A stretch of 35,469 nucleotides of DNA from Terribium retamae. Its GTDB lineage: Bacteria > Pseudomonadota > Alphaproteobacteria > Rhizobiales > Rhizobiaceae. The position numbers and the translations under genes are program-made. Under the pieces are notes generated by a model, which was given only the letters and a program-made list of their open reading frames with translations, was not told the origin of the DNA and did no database searches. Numbering within the stretch: position 1 is the stretch's first letter; each line of letters starts with the position of its first letter. Shown piece by piece: positions 7,479-14,349 of the stretch. The stretch is taken from the NCBI RefSeq assembly GCF_022347545.1, contig NZ_JAKREW010000042.1, forward strand, positions 1-35,469, written 5' to 3'.

Positions 7479-9050
7479 ATGCACATCATGCTGGATAACC
7501 TTGGGTCCTCAGGACAAGGCCGCCTTGCCGATGAACTTGTTTCGCAACTCCGGCATCTCCTCGACGGCTTGACCGACAACGGACGCATCACGCCGTCCGT
7601 GTACGATACCGCGCAAGCCGTAATCCATCGGCCAGCCGATGGCGATCGCAAATCGGTCTGGAATTGGCTGCTCGACACACAACAGGCCGACGGAGGCTGG
7701 AGCGATCCCGATTACCCGAAGTTCCGCCTCGCCTCGACCCTTGCGGCCACCCTTGCGCTGGCGCGTGCTCGAAATCATCGACATACGACCGCAATCGAGG
7801 CCGGATGCGCATTTCTCAACAAGCAGGATGCGTACTGGCGTTCTGCCACGCTCGGCGATATTCCGGTCGGGCTGGAAATCATCTGGCCACGTCTGCAGGC
7901 CGATGCATACCGCGCGGGCCTGCGATTTGCCTTGGATCAGCCCGAGGCATTGCGCGCCATCGGGCAGGCGCGCCTGGCAAAGCTCGGCCGTGCGCCAGCG
8001 CCGCCGGCCGGCCACCCGGCCCTGCATTGCTGGGAAGCCTGGGGCGACGCACCTGTCGCCGCATCGCTCGGGGCTGAAGGCAGCCTCGCAATCAGTCCTT
8101 CGGCGACAGCGGCATGGTTGCGGGCCGCGCGCGATCGAAAAATAGATCCCGCGCTTATCGCGCGGGCCGAACGGTATCTCGGCAACGCCGAACAGGGATG
8201 CGAGGCCGCGAAGCCCGGCCTCTTGCCCTACGTCTGGCCGCTTGACGTTTTCGAGTGTGCATATGTCCTGTATTCTCTGGGACTCGGCGGGCTGCAAACA
8301 CACCCCGCACTGACCATGCCCATATCGCGTGCGGCCGCCTTTCTGGAGACACGGCTCACGACAAGGGGGGCAAGCTTCGCGGCGGGCTTCGATCCCGATG
8401 GCGATACGACCGCGGTTACGATCGCCGCGCAATCGATGATGGGGCGCGCCGCCGACAGCCATTGTCTTGCGCATTTTGTCGGCGCGGATGCGTTCGTTAC
8501 CTGCCCGGGAGAACGGAATCCGTCGATATCGACCACGGTCCATGCGATGCACGCACTCCGACTGCAGCGCAAACCTCATCGCGCCGCTCGTACCTATGTG
8601 ATGCAGCATCGGGACGCCGATGGTTTGTGGCGTGGCGATAAATGGCATGCCTCACCGTTCTATCTTACCTGCCACGCCGTCGCCGCACTCGACAAGGACG
8701 ATGTCAAGCAATATGGGCCACGAACACTGGAAGCGGTGTTGACACACCAGCATGCCAGCGGCGCGTGGGCCGGTGCCGGAACGCCAAATTTCGAAGAAAC
8801 CGCGTATGCGGTGTTGACGATCAACCGATTGTGTCCACCGCGGGCCATGCCGCCGGCGGCCCGCGAAAGCATGCTGCGGGCTTTGCACTGGATGTCGCAA
8901 ACCTACCGCTCGCAATCGAGATCGACCCCGGCGCTCTGGATCGGCAAGGAGCTTTTCTGTCCGGTTCGTGTCGTGCGTGCTGTCGAATTGACCGGTCTGT
9001 GGGTGGCCCATCGACGGGTCGGCGCAACGCGGGGAGCCGCATGCTGCTAA
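7479..9050 (+). CDS. Class II terpene cyclase (squalene-hopene/copalyl-diphosphate cyclase superfamily)
   Basis: At 523 residues this matches bacterial class II diterpene cyclases in length. It has the alpha-barrel QW-like repeats (QQADGGWSDPDY near 68-79; DADGLWRGDKW), an SPSATAAWL segment (206-214), the acid motif in FDPDGDTTAV (304-313) and a C-terminal LWIGKELFCPVRVVRA typical of copalyl-diphosphate-synthase-like enzymes. The acid motif reads DxDTT (D307, D309) rather than DxDDT; the central Asp, which is the proton donor in this family, is kept. From memory, DxDTT is reported for drimenyl-type sesquiterpene cyclases, so FPP or a methylated FPP is a plausible substrate; GGPP cannot be excluded. 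It starts 51 bases after the fusion gene and overlaps the P450 by 10 bases. ATG 7488 is an alternative start. Confidence 0.85.
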   Translation: MHIMLDNLGSSGQGRLADELVSQLRHLLDGLTDNGRITPSVYDTAQAVIHRPADGDRKSVWNWLLDTQQADGGWSDPDYPKFRLASTLAATLALARARNHRHTTAIEAGCAFLNKQDAYWRSATLGDIPVGLEIIWPRLQADAYRAGLRFALDQPEALRAIGQARLAKLGRAPAPPAGHPALHCWEAWGDAPVAASLGAEGSLAISPSATAAWLRAARDRKIDPALIARAERYLGNAEQGCEAAKPGLLPYVWPLDVFECAYVLYSLGLGGLQTHPALTMPISRAAAFLETRLTTRGASFAAGFDPDGDTTAVTIAAQSMMGRAADSHCLAHFVGADAFVTCPGERNPSISTTVHAMHALRLQRKPHRAARTYVMQHRDADGLWRGDKWHASPFYLTCHAVAALDKDDVKQYGPRTLEAVLTHQHASGAWAGAGTPNFEETAYAVLTINRLCPPRAMPPAARESMLRALHWMSQTYRSQSRSTPALWIGKELFCPVRVVRAVELTGLWVAHRRVGATRGAACC

Positions 9051-10414
9051 ACCCCTTGAACCGCCGCGTAAAAATGCGGCAAGGCATGCCCGTGCTGCCC
9101 GGGGCCTTCCCTGTCGTGGGACATCTGCCCGCGGTCGCTCGCGCGCTGCCCGAATTGCTCGCCTATGGCGAGCGCCATTTGGGAACGCATTTCTGGCTGA
9201 AGATGGGCACCATGGGGCAAATGCTGGTTTGCACGCGACCGGAAGCCTTCGAACTGTTCAACAACAAGGACGTGCTCGCAGATCTGCTGGGCGATGTGGC
9301 CCCAGCCATGCGCAACACCATGGCCACGCAGGACGGCGAGCTTCATCGACGTACGCGCGGCTGGGCAAATCCAGCATTTCAACCTCAAGGCCTGTCGGCG
9401 GCCAAGGTCGGGGACCTTTTCGCCGACGTCATGATGGCCTGGATCGAACCCTGGCCAAAGCGGGGAATAATCCACCCGGTCGAGGAGACCAGCGCACTGA
9501 CGCTGAAGATGACATTTCGTATGCTCGGGATCGCTGAGCAGGATATCTGCGCATGGGAAGAGAACTACCGGAACTATGCATTGGTCTCCCTGTGGCCAAT
9601 CGACCTGCCGGGCACGCCACTGCGGCGCAGCCGCCAGGCGCAAGCATGGATCGATGCGCGCTTGAAAGCGCTGATCACGGAGCTTGAACACCACCCCAGC
9701 GACAATGGCCTTCTTGCCACGCTCATGCGGTCTGCTTCAGCGCCCGATATCTCATCCCCGCAATCAAACCTGCTGGGCAACTTGAGGGCGCTAATCCACG
9801 CCGCGCACAAGACCACTGCGGTCACAATGGCCCATCTGATGATCAAACTGGCCCAACACCCTGCCCACTGGGATGCGCTTGTCCAAGAAGCCCGCGCGAT
9901 GGGTGCCGTACCGCGCAGCCCCGCCGAACTCGCCAGTTTTCCCCTTGCCCAAGCGCTGTTTCTGGAAACCCTGCGCAGCGAACCCGCATTCCCCCTGGTG
10001 TTTCGCCGAACACGCCAGAACATCGAACTCGGCGGGCGCCAGGTCGCCGCAGAAACGCGCCTGATCATCCCGCTGATACTGCTGTCGCGCGCGCCCTCGA
10101 TCTATCCGCAGCCCGATGCGTTTCTGCCGCAGCGCTGGCTGGAACAGCACCGGGCACACAAACCCATCCAGACCTTGCAGTTCGGAAGTGGACCGCATCG
10201 CTGTCTCGGGTTCCATGCAGCCTGTATGCAATTGGTGCAATTCGCCGTGACACTTGCGCTTGTCCTGGATTCGGAAGGAATGCGACCAACGCTCATGCCC
10301 CCCCGAAACGATGGGCGGCGCCGCTTTCCGATCAATTACCCGCCACGCGATATGGAGATTGCTTTCCGCGCCAACTTGTCAGCGGCTTGTTTCCGATCCG
10401 ACGATCGGCGCTGA
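9041..10414 (+). CDS. Cytochrome P450
   Basis: A 457-residue soluble bacterial-type P450 without a membrane anchor. Landmarks in order: C-helix HRRTRGWANPAF (102-113), I-helix AAHKTTA (254-260), ExxR as ETLR (309-312), and the haem loop FGSGPHRCLGF (381-391) with thiolate Cys388. The I-helix acid normally next to the conserved Thr (AGxE/DTT) is Lys257. That replacement removes one half of the usual acid-alcohol pair used in O2 activation and could mean altered chemistry. ATG 9041 overlaps the cyclase stop by 10 bases and has GGGGAG 4 bases upstream, so the two are translationally coupled. The inferred role is oxidation of the block 1 terpenoid. Redox partners are not encoded here. Confidence 0.92.
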   Translation: MLLNPLNRRVKMRQGMPVLPGAFPVVGHLPAVARALPELLAYGERHLGTHFWLKMGTMGQMLVCTRPEAFELFNNKDVLADLLGDVAPAMRNTMATQDGELHRRTRGWANPAFQPQGLSAAKVGDLFADVMMAWIEPWPKRGIIHPVEETSALTLKMTFRMLGIAEQDICAWEENYRNYALVSLWPIDLPGTPLRRSRQAQAWIDARLKALITELEHHPSDNGLLATLMRSASAPDISSPQSNLLGNLRALIHAAHKTTAVTMAHLMIKLAQHPAHWDALVQEARAMGAVPRSPAELASFPLAQALFLETLRSEPAFPLVFRRTRQNIELGGRQVAAETRLIIPLILLSRAPSIYPQPDAFLPQRWLEQHRAHKPIQTLQFGSGPHRCLGFHAACMQLVQFAVTLALVLDSEGMRPTLMPPRNDGRRRFPINYPPRDMEIAFRANLSAACFRSDDRR

Positions 10415-10447
10415 ACAGATGGAGCCAGCAACAACGGCTCGTTCCGT

Positions 10448-10759
10448 TCAAGAGTATGCGCCTCGCTGGAGGCACCGAACAAACTCTGGCCGATACGCTG
10501 CGTGTTTTGGTAAATTCCGGAGAGCTTCTCGGCCGACCTGAGCATCCGAAGCCTTGTCGTCGAACGCCTTGGCCAGGTTTTCGATGGCCTGCCGCTTCCA
10601 CCGTGTGATCTGGTTGGGGTGAAGCTGGTGCTTCGTCGCCAGTTCCGAAATCGTCCGCTCGCCGCGGATCGCCTCAAGCGCAATCTTGGCCTCGAACTCG
10701 GCTGTAAACCGTCTGCGTGTCTTCAGGCCGGATCGTCCTTTTCGTCGGAAAAACCCACC
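10448..10759 (-). mobile_element. IS3-family OrfA transposase fragment
   Basis: A minus-strand frame with no start codon reads KTRRRFTAEFEAKIALEAI, then GERTISELATKHQLHPNQIT and RWKRQAIENLAKAF. This is the helix-turn-helix part of IS3/IS911-type OrfA. Similarity stops after about 75 residues and the frame ends at TGA 10450-10448. OrfB and the terminal repeats are absent. It lies 34 bases after the P450 stop and marks an old insertion or rearrangement at the end of block 1. The stretch 10760-10965 holds nothing I recognise. Confidence 0.75.
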
Positions 10760-10965
10760 TTAGCCCCTGTCTCGGAAACCGGGACCACCTCAGAGATCAG
10801 GGCCATGCTTCAGCAGTTCGCCTTCCGGCCACCTCGGCATCGAAGGCACTCCACTCCCCCCAAGCCACAGTATCTCGAGCCTTGGCGTCAGCCACCACCA
10901 ATATTCGCGTAGGCGCGCCGACACAATCTTTACATGTAGCCTTTAGCGGCTTGCCTGCCTTGCCG

Positions 10966-11400
10966 CTACCAGGCGAGATCTGTTTCGGTGAAGTCGCCGC
11001 CCTTGTACGCAATCCGCAGCCGGTACGCTTGGGCGCAGGCATAGGTGAAGCAGTCACCCATGTTGAGCTTGGCTGGATGATTTACGATCTTACCGTATCG
11101 TTGCGCAGCGTCGAGGGCCTTGCTACCGACGTCGCCGCTGATCATGGTTTCCTTCGCAGCCATATCGGCTATGAATTGGTCGACCAGTTGTCGCGCCTTG
11201 GCGAGCATGACCGGTGTAGCGGTCTTGTTTGGCCCCTCGGCCTCGGCAAACTGCCGCGTCACCGCCAAGACGGCCTCCATGCGGGTAACTGCCGACACAT
11301 AGAACGGGCCACCGTACAGTGTCAGTCGATCCATGAGGTCGTCTGCATCATCTTCCAGGCCGATAATTGCCACGATGACCGACGCATCAATAAACAGCAT
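10966..11400 (-). CDS. vapC: VapC-type PIN-domain toxin
   Basis: A 144-residue PIN-domain ribonuclease of the VapC class. It opens with LFIDASVIVAII carrying the first catalytic Asp, has SAVTRMEAVLA with the conserved Glu, and near the end NMGDCFTYACAQAY, then AYKGGDFTETDL with the last acidic residues. All expected acidic positions are present, so it looks active. VapC toxins cleave tRNA or rRNA unless bound by VapB. The start ATG (11400-11398) overlaps the vapB stop by one base (TGATG), the standard operon arrangement. Nothing suggests a role in terpene metabolism. Confidence 0.9.
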   Translation of the reverse strand: MLFIDASVIVAIIGLEDDADDLMDRLTLYGGPFYVSAVTRMEAVLAVTRQFAEAEGPNKTATPVMLAKARQLVDQFIADMAAKETMISGDVGSKALDAAQRYGKIVNHPAKLNMGDCFTYACAQAYRLRIAYKGGDFTETDLAW

Positions 11401-11639
11401 CAGTCCTCACCCCAAAGTTCGTCCGTGACCTTCTTGTGATCAAGGTGAGCCATTGGCCCGGCTTTGCGGGCCATGGCGAGGGTCTTTGCAAGACGATCGC
11501 GAACATGCAGTTTGGTCTTGCGGCTCTCGATCTCGTGTTTGAGCGCCAGTTTGACAGCCTCGACCTTGCTGGATTTGGTGAGGCCGATTAGTTCCTCGGT
11601 GAGCTTGTCCACTTCGGGGTCTTTGATATAGAGAGGCAT
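11400..11639 (-). CDS. vapB: VapB-type antitoxin
   Basis: A 79-residue protein starting MPLYIKDPEVDKL, followed by LTEELIGLTKSSKVEAVKLAL, the pattern of the short VapB/Rv0623-like antitoxins that dimerise through a DNA-binding N-terminus. The C-terminal tail (AHLDHKKVTDELWGED) would wrap the toxin. I chose ATG 11639 because the protein begins there in family form and AGGA lies about 9 bases upstream; an earlier in-frame start would add MIISWKGYAL, which is coded by operator DNA. Palindromic ATATCC/GGATAT elements stand directly upstream. Confidence 0.88.
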   Translation of the reverse strand: MPLYIKDPEVDKLTEELIGLTKSSKVEAVKLALKHEIESRKTKLHVRDRLAKTLAMARKAGPMAHLDHKKVTDELWGED

Positions 11640-11645
11640 AAGAGC

Positions 11646-11686
11646 ATATCCTTTCCAGGATATAATCATATCCTCTTTTCATATCC
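11646..11686 (-). promoter_or_regulatory. vapBC operator/promoter palindromes
   Basis: The hexamer ATATCC and its complement GGATAT occur four times here: ATATCC 11646-11651, GGATAT 11658-11663, ATATCC 11668-11673 and ATATCC 11681-11686. The middle pair forms a perfect inverted repeat with a 4-base centre, and the first pair another with a 6-base centre. Minus-strand -10-like TATGAT overlaps the array. This is the expected layout for VapBC self-repression. Confidence 0.6.
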
Positions 11687-11697
11687 CGGCAATGTAA

Positions 11698-11721
11698 AAC
11701 CCCGCCTCGTAAGGCGGGGTT
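11698..11721 (-). terminator. Rho-independent terminator after the higBA-like genes
   Basis: A perfect 9-base-pair stem, AACCCCGCC (11698-11706) with GGCGGGGTT (11713-11721), has a 6-base loop. Read on the minus strand it is followed by a short T run (GGGGTTTTAC). It lies between the minus-strand higA-like gene and the vapBC operator, so it insulates the two toxin-antitoxin units. Confidence 0.8.
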
Positions 11722-11792
11722 ATGGCGGGAAGAGGAATTTGATGGTGTGGAACGGCTTCGGGGTTCTCCTCAAAAAATCAGGGACGGAGCTT

Positions 11793-12093
11793 TTATGCCT
11801 GTGGCTGAACGGGTTTGAAGGTCAGGCGGATGCCGAGCGCTTGCGCAACCTTCATCACGGTTGCGAAGGTGGGATTGCCCTCGCCGGACAGCGCCTTGTC
11901 GAGACCTTGGCGGCTCATGCCGACTTCACGTGCAAGCTGGCTGAGATTTTGGGCGCGCGCCACGTCTCCAAGTGCTGTGGCGATGAGCGCGGGGGTCGCC
12001 GTTCTCCATGACCGCATCGAGATAGGCGGTAATGTCTTCTTTGGTCTTGAGATAATTGACAGTATCGTAGCGGCTGAACTTCACGTCCATCAT
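11793..12093 (-). pseudogene. HigA-like antitoxin with a frameshift
   Basis: The start encodes MMDVKFSRYDTVNYLKTKED, then AYLDAVMENGDP, the usual N-terminus of the antidote partner of HigB/RelE-like killers. The helix-turn-helix half lies in the next frame: ALIATALGDVARAQNLSQLA, GMSRQGLDKALSGEGNP, FATVMKVAQALGI. The break maps to a run of five identical bases at 11991-11995 (CCCCC on the minus strand); removing one base restores a protein of about 99 residues. The ATG at 12093 has GGAG 6 bases upstream. It is either a genuine inactivating slip or a sequencing error in a homopolymer. The C-terminal half alone can still be read from an ATG at 12017. Confidence 0.75.
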
Positions 12094-12338
12094 CTTTGCT
12101 CCTTCCATTGCGCTGCAATGGCCTTGGCGGTCACGACATCCTGGTCTTGGCTGCTCTTGTCGCCGCCGCACAAAAGCACGACAACAACGGGGCCATGCCT
12201 TATGAAATAGATCCGATATCCGGGGCCGAAATCGGTCTTCATTTCCGACACGCCTTCGCCCACGGGCTTGATTGTACCGGGATTTCCAAGGCTCAACCGA
12301 CGAATTGCAGCCGAGACCTTACGACGTTTCTGCACCAT
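12090..12338 (-). CDS. N-terminally truncated HigB/RelE-like toxin
   Basis: The 82 residues match the C-terminal three quarters of the phage-Gp49/HigB-like addiction toxins: IRRLSLGNPGTIKPVGEGVS, then DFGPGYRIYFIRHGP and LLCGGDKSSQDQDV. Family members are about 100 residues, with some 20 more N-terminal residues. Here an in-frame stop lies three codons upstream of the ATG at 12338, and the DNA beyond belongs to a DUF4143 remnant on the other strand. The toxin was therefore clipped at a recombination junction and is probably inactive. Its stop overlaps the higA-like start at 12090. Confidence 0.7.
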   Translation of the reverse strand: MVQKRRKVSAAIRRLSLGNPGTIKPVGEGVSEMKTDFGPGYRIYFIRHGPVVVVLLCGGDKSSQDQDVVTAKAIAAQWKEQR

Positions 12339-12790
12339 GTTGGCTCATCATCGATCGGGGCTGTTGAATGCAGCGGAATTCGCGGGAGCGCTTGGTGTCG
12401 ACAACAAGACGGTCGCTTCTTATCTCGACCTGATGGTCGACCTGCTGTTGGTCCGGCGACTTGAACTCTGCGGCAAACGACTGGTCAAATCCCCGCGCGT
12501 CTATGTTCATGGCTCCGGCCTCCTTGACGCGCTCCTTGGACTGGAAACCTTGGACGACGTCCTTGGTCATCCCGTCAGTGGAGCGAGTTGGGAAGGCTTC
12601 GTGATCGAGACGCTGATTTCGGCCCTGCCTGAAGGTTCTCAGCCGAATTTCTACCGCAGTTCCGCCGGCGCCGAGATCGATGTGGTTCTAACGCTGGTTC
12701 GTCAACAGCAGTGGCCAATCGAGATCAAGAGAAGCCTCAGCCGAAAGTTGAGCGCGGCTTCCGTCACGCCTGCGAAGACATCTTCAACAG
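12304..12790 (+). pseudogene. DUF4143 (AAA ATPase C-terminal domain) remnant
   Basis: The plus strand reads AAETLRRFCTMLAHHRSGLL, then GVDNKTVASYLDLMVDLLLV, GKRLVKSPRVYVHGSGLLDA, GASWEGFVIETLI, YRSSAGAEIDVVL and WPIEIKRSL, the hallmark series of DUF4143. The N-terminal AAA ATPase part is missing. Near 12735-12745 the frame changes and continues as PKVERGFRHACEDI, so an indel has also occurred. The left end coincides with the truncated end of the HigB-like toxin. The exact left boundary within 12304-12335 cannot be fixed. Confidence 0.75.
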
Positions 12791-12925
12791 ACACAGGGCC
12801 GGGCGCTTCCAGGACGATCCGTTGGAAGCTTGTGTTAGGACTCCGTCGCATGCACCAAATGCATCGCTTGTCCATTTCGCCGCCAGCAGCGTCCTGTTCA
12901 GGGAGGCGAACATGCAATGCGACGT

Positions 12926-13210
12926 CTATCCGGGGCCAGGATCGCGAGCCCGATCGAAGCTGGGAGCTTGTCCAAAACGTCGATTTCGATGGCGGCAACA
13001 ACCACCAGCTATTTGGTTTCCCACTGGATCAAGCGCAGCCGTAGGAAGTCGCCGGTTGCGGCCATTCAGCGCGAGGAAGACCGTGTCCGCCACGTAGATC
13101 ATCCCAATGAGCGACATTCCAAGCAGCCAGACGCATGTTTCGGCGATTCTGAACAGCGCGAGCTGACTCTTTCTTCGAACTTTGCGCGTTTCATCTTTTG
13201 AAAAAACCAT
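12926..13210 (-). CDS. Possible small membrane protein, not recognised
   Basis: A 94-residue frame begins MVFSKDETRKVRRKSQLALF and contains one hydrophobic stretch, CVWLLGMSLIGMIYVADTVF, long enough to span a membrane, after a basic N-terminus. The later half is rich in Arg and Pro and looks out of frame, so the true gene may be shorter or broken. No family is recognised. It diverges from the MucR-like gene, 42 bases away. The surrounding 12791-12925 holds nothing else. Confidence 0.3.
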   Translation of the reverse strand: MVFSKDETRKVRRKSQLALFRIAETCVWLLGMSLIGMIYVADTVFLALNGRNRRLPTAALDPVGNQIAGGCCRHRNRRFGQAPSFDRARDPGPG

Positions 13211-13252
13211 TTCTCGGCTACGGAAGCTTCAATAATAGGAGGGGAAGCCGAT

Positions 13253-13696
13253 ATGGCCAAGGACATCATAACTTCCAATGACTTGATCGTCGAACTTACC
13301 GCAGCAATCGTCGAAGCTTACGTCTCTTATAATCCGGTCCAAGCCGCCGACCTGCCCGCTGTCATTGCAAGTGTAGCAAAAAGCGTTCGACAGATCGGCC
13401 AAGGTTCGGAACAGCCGGTACCAGGGGCTCAAAAACCAGCGGTTCCGATCAGGAAGTCCATCACTCAGGACTATCTGATCAGCCTCGAAGATGGACGGCC
13501 GTACCGGACCTTGAAGCGACACCTGTCCACCCTCGGCCTCACACCCGACGGCTACCGTGCGAAATGGAACCTGCCTGAAGACTACCCGATGGTAGCGTCG
13601 ACATATTCTGCTCGACGATCAGAACTGGCAAAAAAGCTCGGCTTGGGTAGAAAGCCTGGGATCAAGCGCGGAGGTCGTGCCAAGGTTAAAGCCTGA
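13253..13696 (+). CDS. MucR/Ros-family transcriptional regulator
   Basis: A 147-residue DNA-binding regulator. The conserved Ros/MucR core is clear: RKSITQDYLISLEDGRPY, LKRHLSTLGLTPDGYRAKWN, then DYPMVASTYSARRSELAKKL and LGRKPG. Classical members bind zinc through Cys and two His residues in this core. Here the expected Cys is Ser (YLISLEDG) and the second His position reads Leu-Gly, so it probably folds without zinc, as some alphaproteobacterial members do. These proteins bind AT-rich targets and control surface polysaccharide, motility and secondary functions. AGGAGGGG sits 7 bases before ATG 13253, a strong ribosome binding site. It is the only ordinary regulator between the two terpene blocks, but a regulatory link is speculation. 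Confidence 0.88.
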   Translation: MAKDIITSNDLIVELTAAIVEAYVSYNPVQAADLPAVIASVAKSVRQIGQGSEQPVPGAQKPAVPIRKSITQDYLISLEDGRPYRTLKRHLSTLGLTPDGYRAKWNLPEDYPMVASTYSARRSELAKKLGLGRKPGIKRGGRAKVKA

Positions 13697-14070
13697 CTAC
13701 GCTGCCGCGACAGCTGATCCAGCAACTGCCCAACCGGCGTGGCGGGCAAAGCGACTGGCGTGGTCGTCAGCCAAACCCGCAAATCGACAGACGCGGTCAC
13801 CTCGCGAGAGACCAACGCACGCGAACCTTCACGGCATGACACGAGAGAAAGCGTCGTCACAACCAAACGAGCATGCGGGTCGCGACAATTTTGGGGCTGT
13901 CGCGGCCTGCCAACCGAGACAGGGCGCTCACAGCGAAGATCGGGCATTCAGTGTGAGGTTATGATATGATCTTGACGTTCCGCTGCGCCTCCCCACATCG
14001 CAGTTGTGGCGGGTTGGCGGCGCGTCTTTCGATTACTTGCTCGCAAAGACGTCGCATGACGGAGGAAGTG
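13697..14070. other. Gap with no supported gene
   Basis: Open frames exist on both strands but none has family motifs. A short hairpin (CCACA...TGTGG) lies near 13992-14008. An AT-rich TTATGATATGAT near 13959-13970 could be a -10 region for the DUF982 gene, but no matching -35 is evident. Confidence 0.35.
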
Positions 14071-14349
14071 ATGAACGACGTTCAATTCCCCGAACCTGTT
14101 ATACTGATATTCTCGTCTGCCACGCGCAAGGTCGCCAGCAGCTTCGAGGCCTTGGAATGCCTCGATCAACAATGGCCGGAATGGGCGCGCGGACGAAGCT
14201 GGCGCACAGCCGCACGTGTTTGCCGCGATGCGCTGGACGGGTGGCGCAGTGCGCGAGATGCACACATGGCGTTTCTCAAGGCGGCAGGTCGAGCGGGGCT
14301 GGTTCCGCCGAAAAGGTGCCCGCACTGCGCGAATGGCCCGAGCAGGTAA
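14071..14349 (+). CDS. DUF982 domain-containing protein
   Basis: A 92-residue protein that fits DUF982 along its whole length: FPEPVILIFSSATRKVASS at the N-terminus, then FEALECLDQQWPEWARGRSW, AARVCRDALDGWRSARDAHM and FLKAAGRAGL. These small proteins are common in rhizobia and other alphaproteobacteria; their function is unknown. I chose ATG 14071 because GGAGG (14061-14065) lies 5 bases upstream; ATG 14056 would precede that site. It stands alone, with more than 1 kb of non-coding-looking DNA after it. Confidence 0.8.
   Translation: MNDVQFPEPVILIFSSATRKVASSFEALECLDQQWPEWARGRSWRTAARVCRDALDGWRSARDAHMAFLKAAGRAGLVPPKRCPHCANGPSR

Noticed and set aside
7509..8648. A 379-codon minus-strand open frame
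   Set aside because: It is antisense to the class II cyclase, which has clear motifs; the antisense translation has none.
7479..9050. Squalene-hopene cyclase
   Set aside because: At 523 residues it is too short (hopene cyclases have about 630-720), and its C-terminal LWIGKELF segment is that of copalyl-type class II cyclases.
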